Shown here: positions 1-7,879 of the stretch, in pieces
Layout of the letters: each line of letters opens with the position of its first letter
Numbering within the stretch: the first letter of the stretch is position 1
Source of the DNA: Rhodopirellula sp. SM50
Lineage (GTDB): Bacteria; Planctomycetota; Planctomycetia; Pirellulales; Pirellulaceae
DNA: 38,250 nucleotides
Direction of reading: 5' to 3'
Assembly (NCBI RefSeq): GCF_002289565.1
Contig: NZ_NTFY01000101.1
Coordinates: forward strand, 1 to 38,250
Notes under the pieces: model-generated
Told to the model about the DNA's origin: nothing
Databases searched by the model: none
Seen by the model: only the letters and a program-made list of their open reading frames with translations
Position numbers and translations under genes: made by a program

Positions 1-224
1 TGGGAAGGCAGAATGATGGGAAGGCAGAATGATGGGAAGGCAGAACGATGGGAAGGCAGAACGATGGGAAGGCAGAATGATGGGAAGGCAGAATGATGGG
101 AAGGCAGAATGATGGGAAGGCAGAATGATGGGAAGGCAGAATGATGGGAAGGCAGAATGATGGGGAGGCAGAACGATGGGAAGGCAGAACGATGGGAAGG
201 CAGAACGATGGGAAGGCAGAACGA
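1..224. repeat. 16-bp minisatellite, 14 copies
   Basis: Fourteen head-to-tail copies of a 16-bp purine-rich unit, tgggaaggcagaatga, with a recurrent t/c variant (gaatga or gaacga) and one g variant in copy 11. The array runs off the left edge of the window, so its full length is unknown. A degenerate tail continues to about 245. No reading frame is supported through it. A related 16-bp unit in the opposite orientation lies at the right edge. Confidence 0.95.
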
Positions 225-327
225 TGATGGGGGCAGGACGATGAGAATCGAAGGGTGGGGTGTCGGGTGACGGGTTTACGCTTGTCGATCGATGGGGGAT
301 GATTCGATCCAGTTCCCCCCAATCAAG

Positions 328-533
328 AGGTCGTGCCGTTTTTAAGCGGTTGATTTCAAAGGGTTTTCGTCACTCTCCCGATGGGAGAGTCGAGCGTCGC
401 GAGGAGAGCGTTCTCTTTGCTGCTCGGGACGCGACTCTGGCAGGTGAAGAAAAACTCGCGATTCACCGTTCGACCTCCCCTCGCTTCGCTCGACCCTCCT
501 GTCAGGAGGGTTGCTTTGAAAACTGCACGACCT
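328..533. repeat. ~205-bp imperfect inverted-repeat element
   Basis: The outer arms are aggtcgtgccgtttttaagc at 328-347 and its near reverse complement gctttgaaaactgcacgacc at 513-532. Inside lie two small hairpins, ctctcccgatgggagag near 374 and accctcctgtcaggagggt near 493, so the element folds as a nested palindrome. It has no coding character even though a frame is open through it. It looks like a non-autonomous intergenic element (REP or MITE-like) just upstream of the methyltransferase. The stretch 225-327 before it shows nothing recognisable. Confidence 0.75.
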
Positions 534-553
534 CCCAACAGAGAAACGCACGC

Positions 554-1132
554 TTGCGAGAATCAATCACGTTCTTGAAGGAATTCGCCAAGCATCCCAC
601 CAAGGTCGGAGCGATCGCCCCGAGCAGCCCGGGCTTGGTTTCGGCGATGGTGGATTGGTTCGACTGGCCGTCGATCCGCAACGTCGTCGAATTCGGCCCC
701 GGCACGGGGGTGTTTACCGAAGCGATCGTCGAAAGACTGCATCCGGACGCCAAGTTTTTTGCGATCGAACGCAGCGATGAATTGGCTGCGATGACACGGG
801 CGCGATGCCCTGCAGCGAAGGTGATCGAAGACAGTGCGACCAATCTGGCAGCGATTTGCGACGCCGAAGGGATGGGCGAGATCGACGCGGTGATCTGCGG
901 ATTGCCCTGGGCGTCGTTCCCCGAGTCGCTGCAAGCGGAAATCATGCAGGCGATGATCGATCGGATGCGCGAGGGCGGCCGGTTCGCGACGTTTGCGTAC
1001 TGGCAGGGCGTCGTGCTGCCCGCCGGTCGACGTTTCTCTCGGCGGCTGAAAGCCAGCTTTGACGAGGTCGGACGCAGCCACACGGTCTGGCGGAATCTGC
1101 CTCCGGCGTTCGTTTATCGCTGTGTGAAATAG
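554..1132 (+). CDS. Class I SAM-dependent methyltransferase, phospholipid N-methyltransferase-like
   Basis: A protein of about 192 residues. It opens with a stretch reading ITFLKEFAKHPTKVGAIAPSS, typical of the N-terminus of PmtA-like phospholipid N-methyltransferases and rRNA-dimethylase-like proteins. SAM motif I follows (VVEFGPGTGVFTEAI), then an acidic motif II end (FAIERSDELA) and a motif IV-like CGLPWASFP. The family would methylate a membrane lipid or related acceptor using SAM; the substrate here is unknown. The frame stays open upstream to an ATG at 260, but that extension crosses an inverted-repeat element and has no domain similarity. The TTG at 554 gives the usual family length and is preferred. 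The stop codon abuts the 50-bp tandem array. Confidence 0.7.
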   Translation: MRESITFLKEFAKHPTKVGAIAPSSPGLVSAMVDWFDWPSIRNVVEFGPGTGVFTEAIVERLHPDAKFFAIERSDELAAMTRARCPAAKVIEDSATNLAAICDAEGMGEIDAVICGLPWASFPESLQAEIMQAMIDRMREGGRFATFAYWQGVVLPAGRRFSRRLKASFDEVGRSHTVWRNLPPAFVYRCVK

Positions 1133-1409
1133 GGTGGCAAGCTGGAAGGGTAGTCCACGTCGGCAAGCTGACGCTTTTGGCGGGTGGCAAGCTGGAAGGG
1201 TAGTTCACGGTGGCAAGCTGAAGCTTTTGGTGGGTGGCAAGCTGGAAGCGTACTCCACGTCGGCAAGCTGACGCTTTTGGTGGGTGGCAAGCTGGAAGCG
1301 TACCCCACGGCGGCAAGCTGACGCTTTTGGTGGGTGGCAAGCTGGAAGCGTACCCCACATCGGCGAGCTGAAGCTTTTGGTGGGTGGCAAGCTGGAAGCG
1401 TACCCCACT
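1132..1409. repeat. 50-bp tandem repeat, 5.5 copies
   Basis: Copies start at 1132, 1182, 1232, 1282, 1332 and 1382 (the last truncated), an exact 50-bp period. Each contains two ggcaagctg-like half-units followed by a cttttgg tail. The array starts on the last base of the methyltransferase stop codon and ends on the tsaD stop codon, so it fills the whole gap between two convergent genes. The period is not a multiple of three, and the apparent reading frames in it are repeat artefacts. Confidence 0.95.
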
Positions 1410-2436
1410 AGAAGCCGCGTTGGAGGCCGGCGGTGATGTCGAGATCGAGGGGTGCGAACTGGCCGCGACGAATTTTTTCCAGCGCGATCGCTCCCATCAC
1501 GGCGTTGTCGGTGCACAGGTTCATGGGGGCGATGACCAACTGGAAACCGTTTTTTTCAGCGGCGGTTTGCAGGCCTGTCCGCAACACCGGATTCGCCGCG
1601 ACGCCGCCGCCGACGATCAAGAATCCGGCCTCGTACGCCTTGACCGCGCGGACCGATTTGGCGACCAGCACGTCCACGACGGCGGCCTGAAACGAGGCAC
1701 AGATATCGGCTTTGGCTTGATCGCTGAGGTTGATGTTCGAAAAATCTTTCACGCCGGGCGGGGCGATGCTGTAGCGGACCGCGGTTTTTAGGCCGCTAAA
1801 ACTGAACCGGTACCCGGGTTCTTTGAGCATCGATCGCGGGTAGGCGTGTGCGTTTGGATCCCCTTGGGCGGCCAAACGCGAGACCGCAGGCCCGCCGGGA
1901 AAGCAGAGATTGAGCATCGCGCCGACCTTGTCGAACGCCTCCCCAGCGGCATCGTCGATCGTCCCGCCGAGGTACTCCAGGTCCAGCGGGCTGGTGCAGT
2001 GATACAGACTGGTGTGTCCGCCGCTGACGACCAGCCCGATACAGGGATAGACGGAGACATCGGACGCCATTTGGCAGGCGTACAAATGGGCGTGCAAGTG
2101 ATTGATCGCCACCAGCGGCTTTTTCCAGGCCACCGCTAGCGTTTTGGCGGCGACGACCCCGACCAGCAGCGATCCGGCCAATCCGGGTCGGTCGGCGACG
2201 GCGATCGCGTCCAAATCGGCGCCTTGCAGCTCTGCCTTCCGCAGCGCGGTGTCGATCACGGGTAAAATCCGCTCGACGTGGGCCCGGGCGGCGACTTCCG
2301 GGACCACCCCGCCGAACTGTTCGTGCAGGGTTTCCTGGGTGGCGACGCACTCGCCGAGCACGCGGCCGTCGTCGGAAATCACCGCCGCAGCGGTCTCGTC
2401 ACAGGTCGATTCGATGGTCAAAATGGGCATCGCCAA
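1408..2436 (-). CDS. tsaD: tRNA N6-adenosine threonylcarbamoyltransferase TsaD
   Basis: A 342-residue ASKHA-fold protein that transfers the threonylcarbamoyl group from TC-AMP to A37 of ANN-decoding tRNAs (t6A synthesis), working with TsaB and TsaE in the cytoplasm. It begins ILTIESTCDETAAAV, the family N-terminus. The metal-binding histidines are in NHLHAHLYA (H113 and H117). The nucleotide-binding loops VVSGGHTSLY and GGGVAANPVLR are present, and the length is normal. The start may be the ATG at 2436 or the in-frame ATG at 2430 (MPILTIES). It diverges from rpsL across a 100-bp spacer and converges with the methyltransferase. No sign of decay. Confidence 0.96.
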   Translation of the reverse strand: MAMPILTIESTCDETAAAVISDDGRVLGECVATQETLHEQFGGVVPEVAARAHVERILPVIDTALRKAELQGADLDAIAVADRPGLAGSLLVGVVAAKTLAVAWKKPLVAINHLHAHLYACQMASDVSVYPCIGLVVSGGHTSLYHCTSPLDLEYLGGTIDDAAGEAFDKVGAMLNLCFPGGPAVSRLAAQGDPNAHAYPRSMLKEPGYRFSFSGLKTAVRYSIAPPGVKDFSNINLSDQAKADICASFQAAVVDVLVAKSVRAVKAYEAGFLIVGGGVAANPVLRTGLQTAAEKNGFQLVIAPMNLCTDNAVMGAIALEKIRRGQFAPLDLDITAGLQRGF

Positions 2437-2456
2437 ATCTTACTGCTGATCAGCCC

Positions 2457-2484
2457 TTGACACCAACCGGTAGGGCACGATACT
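2457..2484 (+). promoter_or_regulatory. Probable sigma70-type promoter of rpsL-rpsG
   Basis: A consensus -35 box TTGACA (2457-2462) is followed after 16 bp by GATACT (2479-2484; 4 of 6 match to TATAAT), about 50 bp before the rpsL start. It is the only good match in the 100-bp spacer between tsaD and rpsL. This is a pattern match only. Confidence 0.5.
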
Positions 2485-2536
2485 TGCACGCTTCCAAATA
2501 CGGCAAACAACGGATAAACGCCAGAACGACGACTCT

Positions 2537-2902
2537 ATGCCCACCATCAATCAACTCGTCCGCAAGCGACGCAAACTGAAAAAACGCCAAAGTAAGTCTC
2601 CCGTCCTGGAGAAATGCCCGCAAAAGCAGGGTGTTTGTCTGCAGGTTCGTACGATGACCCCCAAGAAGCCGAACTCGGCACTTCGAAAGATTTCGCGGGT
2701 CAAGTTGAGCAACGGCAAAGAAGTCACCGTTTACATTCCCGGCGAAGGTCACAACCTGCAGGAGCACTCGATCGTGCTCGTTCGCGGTGGCCGGATCCGT
2801 GACTTGCCCGGTGTTCGCTACCAGGTCGTCCGCGGCAGCCGTGACGCGTTGGGCGTCGAAGGCCGTAAGCGATCTCGCAGCCGTTACGGTGCCAAGAAAT
2901 AG
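2537..2902 (+). CDS. rpsL: 30S ribosomal protein S12
   Basis: A 121-residue S12 that helps form the decoding centre of the small subunit. It contains the invariant TPKKPNSALRK block, whose first lysine after TP is the classical streptomycin-resistance site. It also has GEGHNLQEHS and the DLPGVRY block, whose Asp is methylthiolated by RimO in many bacteria. The C-terminus is compact (RSRSRYGAKK) and lacks the extra tail of the E. coli protein. The ATG at 2537 matches the family start (MPTINQLVRK); no clear Shine-Dalgarno precedes it. It is followed 70 bp later by rpsG, the usual str-operon order. Confidence 0.98.
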   Translation: MPTINQLVRKRRKLKKRQSKSPVLEKCPQKQGVCLQVRTMTPKKPNSALRKISRVKLSNGKEVTVYIPGEGHNLQEHSIVLVRGGRIRDLPGVRYQVVRGSRDALGVEGRKRSRSRYGAKK

Positions 2903-2972
2903 CATCGCCGGCTCGGCCGCTTGATACACGCATTATTCAGAACGAACATCACTCGACATTTGAAAGTTTGAA

Positions 2973-3449
2973 ATGGGACGGATCACCGCAAGTAAGAAAC
3001 AGCTCAAGGGCGACCCACGCCACAATTCGATGCTGGCCGGAAAGTTCATCAATTGCTTGATGCTGGACGGAAAGAAGACCGTCGCCCAGAAAGTCTTCTA
3101 CGATGCGTTGGCGGAAATCGCTCGACGTGGCGAGACCGAAGGCGACGAGCCGATCGAAGTCTTCGAAGCCGCACTGGAAAACATCAAGCCGTACATCGAA
3201 GTTCGCAGCAAGCGAGTCGGTGGTGCCAGCTACCAGGTTCCGATGCAAGTCAATCGTGCCCGTCAGCAAAGCTTGGCCATCCGCTGGTTGCTCGAAGCGG
3301 TCCGTAGCAAGAAGGGCCGTCCAATGCACCTGAAGCTGGCCGACGAAATCATGGCCGGATACAAGAAGGAAGGCGTCGCGTACACCAAACGCGAAAACAC
3401 GCACCGCATGGCCGACGCCAACAAGGCGTTCGCACACTTTGCGTGGTGA
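2973..3449 (+). CDS. rpsG: 30S ribosomal protein S7
   Basis: A 158-residue S7 that nucleates assembly of the 3' major domain of 16S rRNA and lies near the E site. Recognisable blocks are FINCLMLDGKKTVAQKVFYDAL, the central VGGASYQVPMQV and the C-terminal KRENTHRMADANKAFAHFAW. The length is normal. It is cotranscribed with rpsL, and a strong terminator about 50 bp after its stop suggests that the unit ends here. Confidence 0.98.
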   Translation: MGRITASKKQLKGDPRHNSMLAGKFINCLMLDGKKTVAQKVFYDALAEIARRGETEGDEPIEVFEAALENIKPYIEVRSKRVGGASYQVPMQVNRARQQSLAIRWLLEAVRSKKGRPMHLKLADEIMAGYKKEGVAYTKRENTHRMADANKAFAHFAW

Positions 3450-3497
3450 TCGGCGTTCCGATCACTCCCCCAAAAAACAACGCAATCAACCTTTTCA

Positions 3498-3536
3498 AAC
3501 CGCGACACGGCAATCCCGCCGTGATCGCGGTTTTTT
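3498..3536 (+). terminator. Intrinsic terminator after rpsG
   Basis: A GC-rich stem (accgcgacacggc pairing with gccgtgatcgcggt, one bulge) with an aatcc loop runs straight into a six-T tract. It lies between rpsG and the EF-G gene and should insulate them. Confidence 0.85.
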
Positions 3537-3656
3537 GTTCCCATCGGATCCAATCCTGTGCGGTCTAGCGGAAATCGCTCAGACGCTACAAAATCCTTCG
3601 CATCGACGTTGCCCTCGGCGGAGCTCCGCTGCCACTTCCCTACCCCCTGATCAATC

Positions 3657-5753
3657 ATGTCTGCCGACATCAATTTACTGCGCAACATTGGAATCATCGC
3701 TCATATCGATGCCGGTAAAACGACAGTCACCGAACGCATGCTGTACCTCAGCGGTGCAAAGCACCGCGTCGGGCGTGTCGACCACGGCACGACCGACACC
3801 GATGACGACCCCGAAGAACAGGAACGCGGGATCACCATCTTTAGCGCCTGCGTGAGGTATCGCTGGGACAAGTACCACATCAACTTGCTCGACACACCCG
3901 GGCATGTCGACTTTACCGCCGAAGTGGAGCGATGTTTGCGTGTCCTGGACGGCGCGGTCGTCGTGTTTTCGGCGCGGGAAGGCGTCGAGGCACAAAGCGA
4001 AACGGTGTGGCGGCAAGCGGATCGCTACAACGTGCCGCGAATCGTGTTCATCAACAAGATGGATCGCGAAGGCGCTGATTTTGATTCCGTCTTCAACGAC
4101 ATCGGTCCCCGATTGGGCGGCCGGCCGGTCGCGGTCGAGTTGCCCGTCGGACAAGGCCCGACTCACGTCAACAACCCGTTCCGCGGGGTGATCGATCTGG
4201 TCGAACTGAAGTTACTGCAGTTCGATCCGGAAACCGAAGGCAAGGAGGTCACGCAAACGGAAATCCCCGACGAGTTGATGGACGATGCGCTGCTGTGGCG
4301 CGAACAGCTATTGGAAACGGTTTGCGAAATTGATGACGACGCGATGGCCCTGGTGATGGAAGACCAGGAAGTGCCGGTGGACGTGATTCGCAAAGCGTTA
4401 CGCAAAGGCTGTATCGACCAGACGATCCAACCCGTGCTGTGCGGTTCGGCGCTGCACGGCATCGGCGTCCAACCGCTGATGACCGCCGTCGGACACTACT
4501 TGCCCAGCCCGCTCGATCGGCCGCCGGTCGAAGGTTTTAACCCGAAAAAGTCGGACCAGCAACTGATCCGGAAACCGGACCCGACCGAGCCGTTTAGCGC
4601 GCTGGTGTTCAAGATTCTGCCGGCCAAGACGGGCGACAATTATTGGATTCGAATTTACAGCGGACAACTGAAACAGAACTCACGGGTCTATTGCCCCAAC
4701 CGCGACAAGAAAGAAAACGTCGCCCAGCTGTGGCAGATCCACGCGTCCAAAAAAGAACGCGACGGGCAAACCGAATCGCTGGCCGCCGGCGACATCTGCT
4801 GTGTCATCGGCCCCCGGTTTGCCATCACGGGCGATACCCTCTGTGATACCCAGAACCAGATCGAATTGCCCAGCATCACGTTCGCCGACACGGTGTTGTC
4901 GATGGCGATCGAACCGGAGAACACGGGCGATCGCAAGAAGCTCGATGACACCCTGGACATGCTGCGTCGCCAAGACCCGACGTTTCGCGCGGTCGACAAC
5001 GAAGAACTGGGGCAGACGATCATCAGCGGCATGGGCGAGCTGCACCTGGAGGTGATCCAACACCGGCTCACTCGCGACTTCGGGTTGAACGTCAAGTTCT
5101 ACAAACCGAGGGTCAACTACCGTGAAACGATTGGCGGTACAGCCGACGTCATCGGTGTCTGCAATCGGCAAATGGGCGCGAACCAGATGTTTGCCCGGTT
5201 GAGTGTCCGAGTGTCGCCCCTGGAAGACAGCTCCGCGAAGCCGATCGTGTTCGATCGCCTGCCGCCGGACACGCTGTTGCAAGGCGACGTGCGGCACGCC
5301 GCGATTCAAGAACTGCGCGACCGCGCCGAAGGCGGTGGTGTGCTGGCCGGTTTCCCGCTCTCGGGAATCAAGCTGGAAGCCTATGACGCCGAGGTCAGCG
5401 AAGAGGGTGGAATCGAAGAGGTCGCGTTCCGAATCGCCGCCGGCGACGCATTCGACAAGGCGCTCGAAAAAGCCGGCCCCGTGCTGCTGGAACCGATCAT
5501 GAAGGTGGAAGTCACGACGCCGGAAGACTACATGGGTGAGCTGGTCGGCGACTTGCAACAACGCCGCGCCTTGATCGCCGCCACCGAAACACGCGGCGCG
5601 ATGACCGTGATCACCGCCCATGCCCCGCTGAAAGAGCTGTTCGGCTATTCCAGCGCCGTCCGCAGCCTCAGCCAAGGCCGCGCCGGAAGCAGCATGGAAC
5701 CGCTCGGCTACCAACCGGCTCCCAAAGAAGACGCGCACAGTTTCCAGTTTTGA
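3657..5753 (+). CDS. fusA: Elongation factor G-type GTPase, EF-G2-like
   Basis: A 698-residue translational GTPase with the complete EF-G architecture: P-loop AHIDAGKT (15-22), DTPGH (79-83), NKMD (133-136), then domains II-V ending with VLLEPIMKVEV and FGYSSAVRSLSQGRA. The switch I region is divergent (VDHGTTDTDDDPEEQERGITI). Domain IV lacks the usual GRGQYGH loop (here NRQMGANQMFARL). It also lacks the HDVDSSE loop that carries the translocation His583 of E. coli; residues 576-585 read YDAEVSEEGG. EF-G2/mtEFG2-type factors, which act in ribosome recycling, lack these loops too, so a role other than classical translocation is inferred. A 208-bp gap with a terminator separates it from rpsG, and no tuf gene follows. 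Subfamily placement needs a tree. Confidence 0.9.
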   Translation: MSADINLLRNIGIIAHIDAGKTTVTERMLYLSGAKHRVGRVDHGTTDTDDDPEEQERGITIFSACVRYRWDKYHINLLDTPGHVDFTAEVERCLRVLDGAVVVFSAREGVEAQSETVWRQADRYNVPRIVFINKMDREGADFDSVFNDIGPRLGGRPVAVELPVGQGPTHVNNPFRGVIDLVELKLLQFDPETEGKEVTQTEIPDELMDDALLWREQLLETVCEIDDDAMALVMEDQEVPVDVIRKALRKGCIDQTIQPVLCGSALHGIGVQPLMTAVGHYLPSPLDRPPVEGFNPKKSDQQLIRKPDPTEPFSALVFKILPAKTGDNYWIRIYSGQLKQNSRVYCPNRDKKENVAQLWQIHASKKERDGQTESLAAGDICCVIGPRFAITGDTLCDTQNQIELPSITFADTVLSMAIEPENTGDRKKLDDTLDMLRRQDPTFRAVDNEELGQTIISGMGELHLEVIQHRLTRDFGLNVKFYKPRVNYRETIGGTADVIGVCNRQMGANQMFARLSVRVSPLEDSSAKPIVFDRLPPDTLLQGDVRHAAIQELRDRAEGGGVLAGFPLSGIKLEAYDAEVSEEGGIEEVAFRIAAGDAFDKALEKAGPVLLEPIMKVEVTTPEDYMGELVGDLQQRRALIAATETRGAMTVITAHAPLKELFGYSSAVRSLSQGRAGSSMEPLGYQPAPKEDAHSFQF

Positions 5754-5777
5754 TCGCTGCCGGATCTCTGAAGGTGC

Positions 5778-5854
5778 TAGCGGCACGGCGCGAGCCGTCC
5801 GGTTTCAGGGTTGGAAACGCGTTGACGGACCGGAGGGCTCGCGCCCTACCGCTG
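5778..5854. repeat. Solitary copy of the ~100-bp palindromic repeat
   Basis: The left arm tagcggcacggcgcgagccg and a right arm ending gggctcgcgccctaccgctg form an imperfect hairpin between the convergent EF-G and UbiB-like genes. The arms match those of the tandem array at 8935-9376. It may act as a bidirectional transcription stop. Confidence 0.8.
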
Positions 5855-5867
5855 ACAAGAATAGAAC

Positions 5868-7700
5868 TCAATTGTCGTTGTCGCGGGTCAGATGGCCGCT
5901 GCGGGCGATCGCCAACAGCAACCACAACATCACCGAGATGCTTCCGACCATGCCGACCAGCCCGAACAGGCTGATCGGTTCCAGCGTGGTGAAGTACAGC
6001 GGAATGGAGATCAACGGCGAGACCTGCTGGGCGAGCAACAGTGACGATCCGAGGAATACGGCGCTGGCCATCACGCCGAGGACCAATCGATTGACGGACG
6101 GTCCCAAACGCTGATGCTCGAGCGTGAAGCGTGTTTCACCACGGCGAAGCATTTGCATCAACGAAACCAGTTCGTCGGGCGCCGATTCGAGAAAGCTTTC
6201 CGCTTCCAAGTAAATGCGACGGGCCTGGCGGAACCGACGCTGCGGGCTCAAGCGGCGCAGCATCGTCTTGTGCGCCAGGGATCGAATCACTTTCAATGAG
6301 TCAAAGCTGGCGCCCAGTTCGCTGAGGGTGCCTTCGAGCGAGATCAACATCTTCAGCAGCAAGGCCGATTGGTTGGGCAATTTGATCGAATGCTTGTGCA
6401 GCAGTTCGGTCAGCGCGGTCAGCGCCCCGGCCAGATCGAATTCGTCCATCGATTGCTGGCCATAGGTGCCGATAAAATCGGCGACGTCGATCGACAGCGC
6501 GGACTCGTCGAGGGTGGGAGGCGTTTCACCGACGCGGCGGATCAGACGGGTCAAGCGATTTTGATCGCCCCCTGAAATGGCGACCAACATGTCTTCGATG
6601 TTCTCTCGCAACCTCTCGTCGATCCGTCCGGTCATCCCGAAATCCAAGATTCCGAGCCGGCCATCCTCAAGCAAAAACAGGTTGTCGGTGTGGGGATCGG
6701 CGTGAAACAGGCCTTCTTCAAAGATCATCGCCAGATAGACATCGGCGATCGCATGGCCGATCATTTCGCAGCGATCCACATCCAGGGTGATCTTGGCCAA
6801 TTGTTCCCGTCGGCCGTTCTCGCCGGACGGCTTGGCCGCGGCGCCGTTGCCTTGGGATGGCGGTTCGTCGGTGCGCGTCGATTTGGCTCGCTGTGCAGCG
6901 GTCGAAGACGATGGGTGTTCCGAATCACGCAGGCATTCGGCCAGCGAGCGGCCCATCAGTTCGTCCATGACCAAGACACGGCGGGTGCACAGCGGGGCGA
7001 CCGGATTGGGCACCACGACGTCCGCGCTGTGTTTGGCGATCCACGCGGAAAAGTGCTCCAACGACTGTCGCTCCCGGCTGAAATCCAACTCGCGGGTGAT
7101 GATCGGGGCGAGCTGGCGGACCACATCGCTCGGTCGCCAGGCGGCCACGGTATCGACCCGCTCGGCCAGCACGGCCAATCCGCTCAAGACCTCGATGTCC
7201 TGCTTGACCGTTTTTTCGATTCCCGCCCGCTGGACCTTCAAGACAACCCGCCGCCCGTCGTTGAGCACCGCGCGGTGGACCTGGCCGATCGAGGCACTGG
7301 CCAGCGGCTGGGCATCGATGCTGGCGAAGTGGGATTCGTAGTCGTCGCCCAATTCGCCGGCCAACGTTTTCCGCACCGTGGCAATGTCGTCGGGCCGAAC
7401 GTTCGCCCGCAAGCCTTTCAACTCTTCGCTCAAGGCGATGCCGACCAGGTCGGGGCGTGCGGCCAGGATCTGGCCGAGTTTGATGAACGTGGGGCCGAGG
7501 TCCGTCAGCGCCATCCGCACCCGCTGTTCCCGCGTGTACTCTGCCAACGGCGTACCACGATGGTCCTTGAACCAGCCCTGGAAGGGGAGCCGACGGTGTT
7601 GGCTGAGCCAATCGGCCAACCCGTAGCGGCGCAGCACGGCCAGGATCTCGCGCCAGCGGCGCAGATTCCGGTAAAGCTGGGGGATGGCGGTGATTTTCAT
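5868..7700 (-). CDS. ABC1/UbiB/AarF-family atypical kinase
   Basis: A 610-residue protein of the UbiB (COQ8/ADCK) family, atypical kinase-like ATPases associated with quinone biosynthesis and lipid handling at the inner membrane. The family KxGQ motif is in FIKLGQILA (K74 to Q77). An alanine-rich nucleotide loop, SASIGQVHRA, lies near 135-143, followed by VVLKVQ with Lys155. The HADPHTDN catalytic loop starts at H333, and the metal-binding LDFGM has Asp353. The C-terminus carries two predicted membrane segments (roughly 535-560 and 570-600), as in this family. A Ser/Ala/Gly-rich insert at about 261-305 interrupts the kinase core. The gene is alone on the minus strand. Confidence 0.92.
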   Translation of the reverse strand: MKITAIPQLYRNLRRWREILAVLRRYGLADWLSQHRRLPFQGWFKDHRGTPLAEYTREQRVRMALTDLGPTFIKLGQILAARPDLVGIALSEELKGLRANVRPDDIATVRKTLAGELGDDYESHFASIDAQPLASASIGQVHRAVLNDGRRVVLKVQRAGIEKTVKQDIEVLSGLAVLAERVDTVAAWRPSDVVRQLAPIITRELDFSRERQSLEHFSAWIAKHSADVVVPNPVAPLCTRRVLVMDELMGRSLAECLRDSEHPSSSTAAQRAKSTRTDEPPSQGNGAAAKPSGENGRREQLAKITLDVDRCEMIGHAIADVYLAMIFEEGLFHADPHTDNLFLLEDGRLGILDFGMTGRIDERLRENIEDMLVAISGGDQNRLTRLIRRVGETPPTLDESALSIDVADFIGTYGQQSMDEFDLAGALTALTELLHKHSIKLPNQSALLLKMLISLEGTLSELGASFDSLKVIRSLAHKTMLRRLSPQRRFRQARRIYLEAESFLESAPDELVSLMQMLRRGETRFTLEHQRLGPSVNRLVLGVMASAVFLGSSLLLAQQVSPLISIPLYFTTLEPISLFGLVGMVGSISVMLWLLLAIARSGHLTRDNDN

Positions 7701-7879
7701 GCGAAAACGATGAACAATGCGGTGGCCGGGCCATTGTAGCTGGAACGATGAAATTCAAGCCGTTGGCCGGGGTCGCAAAAAGATTTAGACAAATAAACCA
7801 AACGGATCGATCAGTTAAACTGGTAGTCAGCCTTCGCCGCCGCCCCGCTCCAACTCGTCTTTCCCGCGATTTGTTTCTT

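Noticed and set aside
1..224. CRISPR array
   Set aside because: The repeats are directly contiguous 16-bp units without spacers.
942..1516. Minus-strand frames reading SLPPTKS-type repeats
   Set aside because: They translate the 50-bp tandem array; the period is not a multiple of three, so the frame cycles.
4680..5786. Minus-strand 368-codon frame opposite the EF-G gene
   Set aside because: Antisense shadow of a conserved gene; the product is His/Gln/Arg-rich without any recognisable motif.
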